Below, in pieces: positions 21,201 to 32,226 of a stretch of DNA of 64,000 nucleotides; positions within the stretch are counted from its first letter, which is position 1, and every line of letters starts with the position of its first letter. The DNA is from Microdochium bolleyi (lineage: Eukaryota > Ascomycota > Sordariomycetes > Xylariales > Microdochiaceae): NCBI GenBank assembly GCA_001566295.1, contig KQ964266.1:470522-534521 (forward strand), read 5' to 3'. The notes under the pieces were generated by a model, which worked only from the letters and a program-made list of their open reading frames with translations, searched no databases and was not told the origin of the DNA. The translations under genes and the position numbers were made by a program.

Positions 21201-22132
21201 AGAGTCATGGTCAACAGTATAGATCAGAATAAATTTGGTGATCAACGTGCAGAGCGGATTGTGTAAAGGTAGCCGGGAGGGCAGTTACCAGTAAGCGGAC
21301 AGAGCAAAGAAGCCACCCACATCCTTTGCCGATGCACTTTATGAAGTGCTGGAAGCTGCCTCCCGCCCCAGTGATCTTGCCTCATGGGTATGCTCTGTGC
21401 AGTGTGGCAGGAAGCAGACAATCCCTATCTCGTGCTTTGACTACATTCAGCTGCCTTTCCACTTTGACTGCCGTCCCCCACTTGGCGGTCGGACAGACAG
21501 CAAACATCCCTGGGCTTCTGTTCGGATCATTCTAAATCTCAAGTTACTCCACACTCTCGGTAATGAATGAATAGATGCCCGGACGGCATCTCTGGAAAAA
21601 CAGAGCTCTTTGACGGGCCGCCCACGTTCCGCATATAACACACACAAGGCAAGGGGAATTAAAAGGAGATCAGAAAGTGAAAGGCGAAGAGGCAAAAGGG
21701 GAAGAAACGACGGACGAGAAGAGGTAAAGACGTAGCATTAGGCCTTCCAACATCATACTTTTCTCCTTACCTCCTTTTCAAGTCGACTTTTCACAAAAGA
21801 TGCAGACGGACTAGTGACACAGAAAATGCTTATATATATTCCATGTTTCCCAAGTATTTCTTGTAAATGCTGCCGAGTATATAACGTGTGTTCAGAACCA
21901 GAGCAAATCCATGGACTAGAGTCAACGCCGAACAACATATCCCAAATGATGCCATGCCGAAGGAATATGCAAACGTAGGAAACCAATTGAAACAGGAAAT
22001 AGTGATGGACGCACTGGGAGTGCCCTGGCGAGGTGACTGGTCTCAAGTCTCCTGGTGTGTATGTGGATACTTATATGACAGAAAAGTAGTGACAAAACAG
22101 TATACGATGCTTCCTGAACGTGGTCGTATTAC

Positions 22133-23884
22133 TCAAATGACAACACCGCGCTGGGCCCAGCCGCCCTTGCCCTTCCACGCCCACAGTACCATGAGCACAC
22201 CAACCCACGTCGCGATCGTCATCGCCCAGAAGGGCCCCGCGTAGCACTGCGTGCCGTGGCAGAAAATGTCAGCCTCGAGCGAGCCGTCAGCGGGCGAGAC
22301 GAGCGGTGGGTTCGTGTTCGCCCCGGCCTGGTACGCCGACGAGTAGATGAGCCCCCACATGGTCGAGCCGACGGCGGGCGTGAGGGCAATGATGCCGAAG
22401 TTTGTGCCAAAGTTCTCGACGCCCCAGATCATGGTAATAATGATGGGCGTCACGCTGAACACGGCGCCGTAGCCCGCGCCAACGAAGCCGGAGACCACCC
22501 AGAACCGCTCGCCGTGGCCCTGCGCCGCGCCGGAGGCGAGGAAGCCCGTCCCGAAAGATTGGATCAGAGCCGCGACAGTGAAGAGTACGATGCGGGAGAC
22601 GGCGAACTTGCGACGCAGGCCTGATGGTGCGGACGCGGCGGTGGCGCCAACCTGGATGTGCTGGCTCTGCGGCATGGGTGAAAGGAGGTCGCTCAGAGAT
22701 GCGGTGAACAGTCTTGCAAGAGTGCTCACGGCGGCCATGATAGACACGTGCGTGGCGGCGGTGGTGCGAGGACCCGTGTCACCTGGCGAGTATAATGTGC
22801 CGATGACGGTGCCGAGGTTGTTGATGAAGGCTTCGCCCGGCCCGTTGATCAACCAGAAACCAGCTGCGAACCACCACATGGTGGGGTCGGTGAGGAATCG
22901 CCTCGTCTCGGCGTTGAGGAGGAACGTCTTCTTGAGTCTTGCATTTTCGTCGTCTTCATCGACAGAGTCGTCATCCTTCATCAGGTTGGGAGTGTCAGCG
23001 CCGTGGGTGACCTGGTCAATGGCGCCGTAGCTGCGATCCCCACGGCGGTGGAAGATCTCGCTGCCGGTGAGCAGACCACTGCGCTCGAGCTCCTCGATCG
23101 CTCCGTCGATGATGTCCTCCTCGTTTAGTATCCTGAGGGCAACAGACCCAACCAAGCCCGCGATGAAGAACAAGCTCGAGAGGAAGACGAAGAACTTGAA
23201 GACGTCCACGTCCCCTGTGGTCCCGTCCGCACGCCTCTCGCACAGAAGATGGCTGCCAATCTGCGAAAGCAGCATGGCACTCAAGCCAAACGAGGCGATG
23301 GGCGCGACGAGCATGAGACCTCGGAATCGCCCCTGCCCAAAGTTCTTGGCGCAGGTCGTAATGGCAGCAATGTACATGCCCGCAGTGCCCATGCCGATGG
23401 CTACGAATGCGCAGACCATACCCGAAACACTGCTCTTGTTTCCCAACGCAACCGCAGTGGCACCGCCATGGAAGAGGGCAGCAGCCGTTGCGTAACCGCC
23501 ACCACCGAAGACGGCGGCAAAGATGGCCAGAGGGGCGGGACCAACGCGGTCGCAGGCGTAGCCAAGTATGGGGACGGGAATGTACATGGAAATGCTCATG
23601 GCTGTGGCAATGGCATTGACCTGGAGCTGGCTGAAATGAAGACGGGACTGCAGGAGATGGCCGTAGAGGGAGAAGACGGTGATGGCGCCGGCCGCGATGG
23701 CACAGAGGATCGATGATGCGAAGGCGAGCCCGCGGCGGACCTGATGCACCCGCCGGCGGGCGGAGCGGCGAGCAGCATAGTTAAGAGAGGATGTGTCGGA
23801 GTGGAGGGAGCTGAGGGTGGACGATGAGGACGAAGGGCGGAGCAGAGGCGCATCGTCGCGCGCGATGTCTGTCTGGCGAGGCAT
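22133..23884 (-). CDS. MCH1: MCH1-type major facilitator (monocarboxylate-transporter homologue)
   Basis: A single exon of 583 residues. The start MPRQTDIARDDAPLLRPSSS is preferred over an ATG 107 codons upstream, because the upstream extension is low-complexity and the family begins with a short cytoplasmic Ser-rich stretch. The membrane core follows: GLAFASSILCAIAAGAITVF, ISMYIPVPILGYACDRVGPA (the loop 2/3 region), then GMGTAGMYIAAITTCAKNFG. A central cytoplasmic loop rich in Asp and Glu (around residues 260-320) separates the two six-helix halves, and the second half includes FVGAGYGAVFSVTPIIITMI. Yeast Mch1 is a vacuolar-membrane protein that does not transport monocarboxylates detectably, so the substrate is open. 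The next gene upstream, the aquaporin, reads the same way, with a gap of about 600 bp. Confidence 0.85.
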   Translation of the reverse strand: MPRQTDIARDDAPLLRPSSSSSTLSSLHSDTSSLNYAARRSARRRVHQVRRGLAFASSILCAIAAGAITVFSLYGHLLQSRLHFSQLQVNAIATAMSISMYIPVPILGYACDRVGPAPLAIFAAVFGGGGYATAAALFHGGATAVALGNKSSVSGMVCAFVAIGMGTAGMYIAAITTCAKNFGQGRFRGLMLVAPIASFGLSAMLLSQIGSHLLCERRADGTTGDVDVFKFFVFLSSLFFIAGLVGSVALRILNEEDIIDGAIEELERSGLLTGSEIFHRRGDRSYGAIDQVTHGADTPNLMKDDDSVDEDDENARLKKTFLLNAETRRFLTDPTMWWFAAGFWLINGPGEAFINNLGTVIGTLYSPGDTGPRTTAATHVSIMAAVSTLARLFTASLSDLLSPMPQSQHIQVGATAASAPSGLRRKFAVSRIVLFTVAALIQSFGTGFLASGAAQGHGERFWVVSGFVGAGYGAVFSVTPIIITMIWGVENFGTNFGIIALTPAVGSTMWGLIYSSAYQAGANTNPPLVSPADGSLEADIFCHGTQCYAGPFWAMTIATWVGVLMVLWAWKGKGGWAQRGVVI

Positions 23885-24487
23885 CGCGGGTGATCGTTGT
23901 CGTCGTTGTCGCTGGAGGGTGTCGGGCTGGCACGCGCTGGGGGTGCCAGAGAAGGTGCGCAAGTGACACCGATGACGTGATTGCTGAGACGCGAGTCGCC
24001 GAGTGTGGTTGGGAGCTCTGTGGACTGGTAGCCAGCGCGTGGCTCTGTCGTGCGGCGGCGGCTTCAGGTCACCATCACTCGATGTCGACTTTGGTCTGGG
24101 TCGAGCAGATGAAGCCGAGAGAGCCAGGCGGCAGTCAATGAGGATGGCGGAGTTCGGAGTGGTGAATGACCAGTACAAGTGGAGAGCTCGGAGCTGGTCA
24201 GGCACCTGGATGACATCGCGATGGCCGGGCGCATGCGAAACCGGAAGGTCGGGAGGCGGAGCCCCACACGCTGCGGATCAATGACTGCGGCGGCAGGCAC
24301 GGCTAACACCCCAGCTGGGCAGGTCACGAGGCGTTGCACCAGAGACACGTCTCACCGTGAGGCGCCATTGTTGCTGTCTATTGTGCCTATCATACTTCAT
24401 CGCTCATTACGCCATGCGCAGTCCTCATCATCCACGGTCACTGCTTCCAGTCCAGCCGTCCCAATCAGTCAATCTCAGTCTTCCTCG
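23885..24487. other. Intergenic: MCH1 promoter and aquaporin 3' flank
   Basis: The minus-strand frame of MCH1 stays open upstream to 24205 but encodes only Arg/Ser/Pro-rich sequence, so I treat it as leader. No separate gene is seen. Confidence 0.5.
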
Positions 24488-26184
24488 TCAGTGCACAGAC
24501 TGGCGGCTGCTCTTGACCTCGGCGAGCTTCTCAGGGTTCACCGTGGGATCATTCATAGGGTCGCCGTCCGCTCCAGGGTTTGCCATCTCGTACTCAAGCG
24601 TCTTGATGAACTTGTAGAACACCACCGCAATCAGCGCACCAGTGAACGGGCCAACCCCTGCACAGTCAGGTCAGCATCAGCAATCCATGGGACAAATCGG
24701 AAGAAAGACACAATGGAGCAAGAAGGAGACTCACAGTAGATCCAGTGCTCGGCGTCAAAGCTCGCCGTGATGACACAAGGCCCAAAGCTGCGCGCCGGGT
24801 TCAGCGAGCCACCAGTGAACTGCACGCCGACCATCTCGGCAATGAAGAGCGCCAACCCGATGCCGACAGGCGCGATGAAGGTGGCGCGGTGCTTCTCCAT
24901 CGCCAGCATGAAGATGGTGAACACCAGCTCCGCTGTCAGGATGGCCTCGATGAAGACGCCCTGGACAATGCTCGTGCCGTTGGACAGCGTCGTCTTGACG
25001 TTGAATGCCTGCGGCAGCAGGTACCGGATGATGACGCTCGCGAGCATGGAGCCAAGCATCTGCGCGACGAACAGCCACACGGCGCGCTTGGGCGTAATGG
25101 CGCGCACCATGACCATCGCCAGCGTGACGGCCGGGTTGAACAGCCCGCCGCTGATGCGGAAGAAAACCCACACGTTGACCATGAGCGAGAAGCCAAAGAT
25201 GACCGAGATGTACATGAGCACGGCGACATCGAACCCGGTCGTCGCGCCGGTCGTCGAGTTCGAGTCGGTGCCGCCCGTGTTGGTCGCCTGGGACTGGATA
25301 TTGGCGACCTCGGTGCCCGCGAACGCGATCAGTAGGAACAGCGTCGTGCCGACGAACTCGCCCAAGCTCGACACGAAGTGATTCTTGAAGTCCGAGTGCA
25401 TCCAGTGCGTGAAGGGCAGGCGCAGCACCTCGACCTTCTCTTCCTGCGTCAGGTTCTTCCATGCGATGCGTTGCTGCTGCTGCCTACTGCCACCGCCGCC
25501 GCCGCCGCCGCCGGATGAGTCGTACCCTATCTCCTCGTCCCGGACACGGCCGTTGGTGTTGTTTCTGCTGCTCCCCATAGTGTCGCGGTAGGACGGGCGC
25601 TGCTGATGGTAGTACTGATCAGGGCGGTCCTCGTAGTATCGATCTTCGATCAGAGTCTTCCCGCCCACGGTCGAGTCGGACGACGGTGTCCCGTCACGGT
25701 TCCTGAAATTGTATGGCCTGTTCATGTACGCCTGCGGCGGGCGGCTCTGGCTCGGGCGCCGCGTGAACCGGTCCGGCTGGTGCCGCCCGTCGTCTCTAAA
25801 CGAGTCGCCAGCACGATCTGGTGGAGCATATTGGTAGTCGCCGTTGCCTCTAGCGTAGTAGTAGTCATCGTCCCGGTAGTCGTCCTGGTTGGAGAACCGC
25901 AAGGGACGACTGGACCGGACGGACGACGACTTGACTGGACCATCATAGTCAGCGGGCGGCATGACCCCGCCGCGACTCGGGGGCCGTGTTGGAGTGCCGA
26001 GACCATGGCGCATGCTATCGCGTGAATGCCGCCCACCGCCTTGCGAATCTTGTGGCGAGTGCACGTTCAAGGCCTCGCCATCGCTGGGAGTGCTCGTGGT
26101 CCGAGGCAGGGGGACGGATTGAGGTCGCTGCTCAGGCTGGCTGGCTGGGGTGTCGGTTTCAGTGTCTTTGTTCGGGGTGGCCAT
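24488..26184 (-). CDS. Aquaporin / MIP-family channel with long disordered N-terminus
   Basis: Two exons in transcript order, 26184-24735 and 24657-24488, give 539 residues. The 77-bp intron (donor GTGAGT, branch GCTGACC, acceptor GCAG) splits a Trp codon so that HWIYW joins VGPFTGALIAVVFY. Unspliced reading would end in unrelated sequence. Residues 1-240 are hydrophilic and low-complexity, rich in Arg, Asp, Tyr, Ser and Pro, with a Gly8 run encoded by a CCG repeat. The channel core starts near residue 255 with six membrane helices and two half-helices carrying the pore motifs NPA at 350-352 (FNPAVT) and NPA at 462-464 (LNPARS). The Arg after the second NPA is the selectivity-filter Arg. The loop after the second NPA is short, more like an orthodox water channel than a typical aquaglyceroporin. 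It should act at the plasma membrane or vacuole. Confidence 0.92.
25494..25513. repeat. (CCG)n microsatellite inside the aquaporin gene
   Basis: About seven CCG/GCC units encoding the poly-Gly run just before the channel domain. It is expected to vary in length between strains. Confidence 0.8.
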
Positions 26185-28176
26185 GTCGAGTAGGATGATG
26201 TGCTAGCCCGGCGAAGTACAACTAGATAGGCTCAAGTGGTAGGTCTACGAATGAAGCTGATGGACGAGTAATTCTAGGTAATGGAAGAGAGTCCAGAGGG
26301 TGAAGAATACTTCAGTCTTCAAATACGTCGAACTTGAACCTTCTTAGCCACTCATCACGGCGGCATATCTATATAGACATGTATGTCCTCTAGGTACGAC
26401 CGCGGACATATACACATCCGACTCCGCACACCGACGGTCACGAGACGGACGTCATAGCCAGTCCGATTCCGCACCAGCCTCCCGTCAAGCACGTTCCACG
26501 ATCCCTGAATTCTTCCTTGCAGGAAATCACAGCACGTTCGTCGCCGCGTCTCCTTCTTTTCGGCTGAAAGGGTGCGGGTCCCGTGAGCAAGCCACTGACA
26601 GCATGTATGGGTCCTGGTTCGCGTTGTTGTCTTCCTTGGTTGTTGTTGCTGCGGCTGGGGAATGCATGGAAGATCTAAAATTTGATAAATCATGGGCTGG
26701 AGCAGCGATGAGAAGCTGAAGAATAAGCATCCTGGTTACAGGGGTGGTTTTGACAGGGTGCCAGGGAGTTGTTGTTCTTGGTCTCAGTCAAGTCATGTAG
26801 GTGATAGTCCGGGACTTCCGGGGAGTACAAATAAGATAACCTTTGGCCGCGAAGGCACGGAACTGCTACTCGGACATTATCGAACTTGAGCACCTCTGAT
26901 CTATGAAGTGGATTCAGGGATTTATGCTGGTTTAATTCAAGAAAGGATTGATTCCTTGAGGTTTTGTTCAAAATTGTCAAAGCTGTCGAGAGTTGCGTAT
27001 CGTAATCATTCGTGTCGTGGTGAGGATCCACCACGTACGACATGCCGGCAGTGCTCTTTGCTTTTTCCGAATCGACACACCCCCGAGAAAAAATTTGAAA
27101 CGACGCTTATGCATGCAATACACTGACACGACCCTTTGGATGGTGTCAGGGAAAAGATGTCTGGCATGGGAGACCCGGTGCGCTGGCACCGGCAGCCGGG
27201 ATGTTCCTTGTTGACAGGTGCGGCGAGGGGGCTATCTTTAGTGCATCTGTGTCGTCATCCAGATCTCCTACCACCTGGCGAGAAAGTGTAATGGGCTGAG
27301 CAATCTTTTAGACTTCTCGGCTAAATCTTGGATCTTGGTCTTGTGCAGTTCCCGAATGGCTGGGGAATTGAGTGTGGATGGCTGGTGGTCCCCGGATATC
27401 ACGAGTCAAGGCACTCATTTATGGCACGCGATGGACAGCACAAGCAGGCGAGCACATCCATCGGAGCCTTAGATTGATGTCACAGCTCAGATCGGATGAT
27501 CAAAAGGAAGCACAAAAAGGCCACGGCCCCTTGTCCCAAGCCAAGATCTTGGTTACGCTGGGTGGCGATCATAGAAGGTACTTTCTGTCGACGCAAATCA
27601 AGGCTGACGACGACGACGACGTTCGTATTCCTGCAGATGGGTCAAGTTGAAGACTAAACCTTGTTAAACGTGGCGGACTTTCGGCGAAACGGACGGTCAG
27701 TACGAATCTCGACCGCGACTTCCTTGTGTCAAGGTTTGGCGCATCAAAACTGTCCATGTGAACTGGTCACTTATCGCCATCTCACGGTTGGTCCGCGTTT
27801 TCAGTTCATCGAGTTCAGCTTGTCAATTCCTATGCCCAAGATTGCCAATACGTGCATTTCTTTCGTTTTTGAAGAACAAGCGCGCGCAGCTGGCCCCTTA
27901 AGTCGTGGGCTTCATCTCGGCCTTAGTAAGAACGGGTCGTTCGGTTAGTGTTTGAGGTTGAGCGGAACTTCTCGGTCATTGCAGCTAGACACATCCACTT
28001 ACAAGCTCAGCGGGCTCACAATAATGATACGCTCGGTGTCAGAGCTTTTGCGCTTACACAAAGACACATTTATCCGGCATTGATACTACGAAAAAGCTGG
28101 TAATGCATGACATGCTTGATGCTTTTGCAGCCGAAACCAAAGAGCCACCATGTGCGGAACTACAAAAGTCCCAGCA
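26185..28176. other. Intergenic, no gene seen
   Basis: About 2 kb between the aquaporin start and the SDR stop. It should contain the aquaporin promoter. No frame of convincing coding character is seen on either strand. Confidence 0.5.
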
Positions 28177-29133
28177 TCACCAAGGCTGAACACTCCCATC
28201 AGAGTGCACGACCTTGCCCACATCGGCATCCCTCTTCCCCTCGATCACGTCCCTGATGAACCTCCCGCCGACGCTCGGGTGCCCCGCCCCACGCTGCTTC
28301 ATCGTCTCCGTGAGCCCTCCCAGCCCCGTGGCCAGGAACCCAGGGCTGACCGCCCATACCTTGACACTGTCGTTCGTAAGCTGCCACGCGAAGTTGAGCA
28401 TCATCATGTTCAGCGCCGTCTTGCTCGTCCGGTATGCCATCGCGTCATTGAACCTGTCAAGCTCCTCCTTGGGCCACTTCCCCTCCCCCACGGGCGGATT
28501 GGGCGCAGGGTACGGCTGCGCGCTGTATTTGCTAAGGCTGGACAGGCCGCTCGTGATGAAGAGCAGGCGTCCACCGCCGGGAGAAGTAGATTTCAGGAGG
28601 AGTGGCATGAATGTCTGCGTCATGACATACGTGCCGGAGACATTGATGTCGAAGTTCTTGTTGAAGGCCTCGCGCATCGTGCATTTGCCCTGCCTGGCCT
28701 CTGTTTCGTACTGCCCACCTGGTGTTGCCAGAGTCAATATTTTCAGAGGCTACTTGAATCCTTTTGAAGGGCTTGTTTGCGGTCAAGATCCGTGGGAAGA
28801 AGTCCACATGCTCTTGGTTTTCAAGCAGAGAGACTGCCTACCTGCATTGTTGACCAGGGCGTCAAGCCGTCCGTACTTCTCCCTCACTGTGTCATACGCG
28901 GCCCGTATCGACTCATCGCTCGAAATGTCCACCTGCACAGGCTCAACGGTACCGACCGCGTTGGCCACCTCCTGCTGGACATTGTTTATCGCGTCGGCAG
29001 CCTTATCCAGCGAGCGGCTGCCCATGAGGATGAGGTACTTCCTGTCGGACTGCAGAAGCGCCTTGACGGCCTCCCAGCCGATTCCCGTGTTGCCACCGGT
29101 GATGAGGACGATCTGAGCGTCCTGGTCGGCCAT
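28177..29133 (-). CDS. Classical short-chain dehydrogenase/reductase
   Basis: Two exons in transcript order, 29133-28842 and 28718-28177, give 277 residues. The 123-bp intron (donor GTAGGC, acceptor CCAG, phase 1) falls inside the NNAG motif and restores it as NNAGGQYE. This is an NAD(P)-dependent oxidoreductase with a Rossmann fold. The nucleotide-binding motif TGGNTGIG lies at residues 12-19, NNAG at 95-98, catalytic Ser at about 154 (ITSGLSS), and YRTSK with Tyr193 and Lys197. The length is typical of classical SDRs. The protein has no signal peptide and should be cytosolic. Within the family it resembles the fungal carbonyl-reductase-like SDRs. The substrate cannot be told, and no biosynthetic cluster surrounds it. 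Confidence 0.9.
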
Positions 29134-30585
29134 GGTATTTTAGGTTAATCAGATACCGAGTACGAGAGAATACTAGAGTGGTCACTGTGGCATAGGCAAA
29201 GTAGGCTTAAAAGGTCGTTTAAACGAGGTTTATGTGCCCCTAAGTCAGCGGACCGTGATCGAAACCGTGGTTGTCACTTTGTCTGGGCCAAGCCAACAGA
29301 ACCCTGAACAATCAAGAGCCGATGTATCGTCGGATGGCGCTGCCGACAACCCAGATCGGATGCCCGCTCCCCGCCCGGAGCCCCGCACCAAGACAGCCGC
29401 CGCCGTTATCTCCGGGCAAAGTGTTGATGACGCCAACGGCGCTGTATACTTGGAAACTTTATTGGTCAATTGTGTTAGGCTCAAGCTGAAAATCCTGAAG
29501 AGACTGCAGATGCTAACAGGCGCCGCCAACCCAGCCAGCCAACGGCTGCTGTAGTGCTTACAGTTGTGTTCAGGCCGATCAAGAACGCCCTCAACTGTGC
29601 CGAGGACGGATCTTCAGCCATGGCGACGATGGTATCTAGGCAAATACGTGCAAATACGGTGTGAATGGCTAGAAATCTCGTGAAGCTAGGGCAGAATCAA
29701 TGGTGAATGAGAAAAAGCACTAGAGTATCGATTTCACGGCCCAGACAGACCATTCACGGCCTTCTACGAACAAAAGTTGGCCACAGAACGGGTCAAAAAA
29801 CTATTTGTCCTCTACATGGTCGTGCTTCGAGACGCGTACTTATCGTACCTAGTATAGGCAGAGAGTTTCAGAAATGTTACCGCACTGTATTTTTCAGACA
29901 AGTTCGATCGAAAGATGCCAGAATCGCGACGATGACATGGGTGCATGTCAGGATTTGATCTTGTGGCTACCCTGGTTTGGAGAGCTCATCAGCGCTGTGA
30001 GCTGAATGCCCCTGGATTTTTGGGGGCTCGTGACACTGCCTGTATTCTCCAAGCTCCGCGCTTGTTCCTGTCTTATTCAGCCCCGAACAAGGTCTGTGGC
30101 CGTTGGGCTTTGCCGTGAGACTGATGCAAGTGGTAAATACCGTATCTCGCTGCGAAAGAGCACGCAAGCCGGGAGATCAGGTTGTTTACCGTGTGCACAG
30201 TGGCTCTGGTGTAACAATTCGTAGGCTGATCATATTGCTCTAGATTTAGTCTCGCAAACACGATCACTCACGATTCTATCTGGAGCTGGCAGGTGGGACT
30301 TTGCTAATGTGGTTTCCCGAGCGACGACGACGCCGAAGAATCAGTGCCTGGCGCCGGACGTCTCTTCATCAGTGCCCGCAATAGTCGGGAGACATTGTTC
30401 CGCCGAAGGAATAACAATCTGCGACCAGAAAGGCTTCAAAGCAATATCAGCGTCGGTTTAAAACCCTCCTCTCCCGAAGCGCAAGGCCGTCTTCATTCTT
30501 GACCTCTCTCACCACCAAGCACTGAGCTTGTCCTACTTGTCGACCAAGCACCAACCAAAACACCACGACAAGTCAAGAGAGCAGC
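29134..30585. other. Intergenic, promoters of the SDR and the secreted ten-Cys protein
   Basis: The region lies between divergently transcribed genes. A weak TATA-like TTTAAAA at 30457-30463 lies about 125 bases before the ATG of the gene at 30586. No coding frame is supported. Confidence 0.5.
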
Positions 30586-31927
30586 ATGGCTTTCCCTATC
30601 CACTTCTTCCTCCTGGCCTTTGTGGGCTTCTTCTTCGCAGATCATGCCAGAGCCGAGATTGGCTTCACCCCGTACTGCAATTCTGGATGGACTGTGAGTG
30701 CTCCCGATCCATTCTGCCCACTCTCATGGGGCAGTTCTCCAAGAGATCGAGCCATTACAAGCCCATCGAGAAATTAGCCCGCCGCTCCAGCAAGTGGTCG
30801 ATAAGGCGGGCAGAGCAGCCTGATACGTGTCTGAGCCATCGGTGATGAGGTCGAGCACAACTCCGCAACAACAGATAGCTGACAATTTTTATTGTTTTTG
30901 TGCGCCTGGCAGACCCTGAATGACACCTGGATCTCTGCCGAGTGCGGCCTTCCCGGCGAGGAGCGCAAGTGGACCTCGATCAACCTCGACGAGTGCTTCG
31001 CGTGCTGGCACGGCGTCATGATCATCTCCATCCACGAGTCAGTCCTTGTCGTTCTCCCCGTTCCCACCCTGCTCTGCCGTCCCGAATTCTGCCCCCAAGC
31101 TTCCGCATACATCGTCTTGCCAAGACAAAGCAATATCCATGGTTATGGCTGCTAACAAGAGCCGAGGGGCAAAACACAGAGGCGGCATCAAGGACTGTAC
31201 CAAGGACTGCAGGCGCACGAGCCCCCACAAGGGCTACGAGAAGGCGCCCTGGATGTGCAAGGTCAAGGCTGACAACGACGATCCGGACGACTATGCCTGG
31301 GACATGATGGACCTTGGTTCGTTCTTGCTCAACCGCCCCCTCCCTTTCTCCCTTGTCCTTGCTTTTCCTGGGCGCCCAATCTCCACAAAAGCTTCTTTTC
31401 CCGATCCTGGTGCTCAGTGAGCTCCCTCCACGGTACTCTGCCTCGCCTGCCTGCAGTATCATCCCATCGTCACATGCGAAATGCGCCCATGTCTCAGCAT
31501 GATGATCACAGGGGCAAAGACCGCGTGTCAGAGGCCACCACAAGCCGATATCCTGCTTGCCTGTTTACGGAGATGACTCCGGGGGCGCACTGATAAGGCG
31601 AGACCTTGCTGACTTCTGATGTCACCCAGACTGGCTCCTGCGGTACCTTCACGGCGAGAACCGCATCTGCTGCGGAAACTGGGGCCGCATGCACTGGTAA
31701 GTCATTGCACTTCCATGTTCCATCTTCCTTATTTTCCTGTCTGGCTTCAAGCAGCCGACATGGGTTGGGTGGGCATAATCTGATGCTAGATCCGACGCCT
31801 CCATGTTGAGCACGGGAAATATACTGATGCTGGCATTAGTGGCGATGTCGGTCTTCCCGAGGGTGTGACAGACCCTGGTCCCCCCCAGATCGACGACGGT
31901 GGCTTCAGGATGAAGAGAATCGATTGA
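30586..31927 (+). CDS. Small secreted ten-cysteine protein (cyanovirin-N-like first half?)
   Basis: Five exons (30586-30693, 30913-31037, 31180-31316, 31630-31696, 31840-31927) give 174 residues in consistent phase. Introns are long for the window (219, 142, 313 and 143 bp; 817 intron bases against 525 coding). Donors are GTGAGT, GTCAGT, GTTCGT and GTAAGT. Residues 1-23 are a clear signal peptide (HFFLLAFVGFFFADHARA). The mature part has ten Cys: YC, EC, ECFAC, DC, DC, MC, ICC and HC. The segment after the first Cys (DTWISAEC, then SINLDECFA, then a Gly) follows the pattern of a cyanovirin-N homology half-domain (L-x-A-x-C ... L-D-L-N-x-C-x-x-N-x-x-G), but the match is partial and the second half does not repeat it. 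It could be a secreted lectin-like protein or an effector-like protein. Intron 3 and its weak donor are the least certain part. Confidence 0.7.
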
Positions 31928-32226
31928 GGGCTTGACCACACTGTTACCTGCAATCGTGGCGTACCACCCTATCATTGTCACGACTAGATGAGGAAAGGAC
32001 AGGTCGCTGATATGCAAGTCGCTCCGAAGTGTGGACAATGCATGATGTATCACTGGCTCGGCTACATGGGCTAAACGCCCGATGCCCACAAGCGGCACGG
32101 CATTTTGGAGCTCTTTAGTCCTAGAAGGACCAGTGATTGAGATTCCAGGCACATGGTGCTGCGGCCGCTCAACTTTACTATTTCATCTTCAGATGTGTCA
32201 CTTTTTGAGACTTTATGAAGCTTGAT
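31928..32226. other. Short convergent intergenic region
   Basis: 299 bases between the stop of the secreted protein (+) and the stop of the GST-like gene (-). A 167-codon antisense frame crosses it and the last two exons of the secreted protein. I treat that frame as a shadow. Confidence 0.5.

Larger units (their letters stand above)
17981..22132. other. Leader of the Zn2Cys6 gene and a long region with no gene seen
   Basis: The first 270 bases contain two putative leader introns of the minus-strand Zn2Cys6 gene (listed separately) and an A-rich run near 18088-18106. From about 18.3 to 22.13 kb I find no domain-bearing or well-spliced frame. The open frames here are all under 180 codons and of random-looking composition. 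Confidence 0.5.

Noticed and set aside
24206..24348. Possible extra upstream exons of MCH1
   Set aside because: The frame upstream of 23884 is low-complexity. The conserved family start follows MPRQTD, and no splice pair improves it.
31649..32152. 167-codon minus-strand frame over the end of the ten-Cys secreted gene
   Set aside because: It overlaps two well-spliced exons of a signal-peptide protein and has no domain itself.
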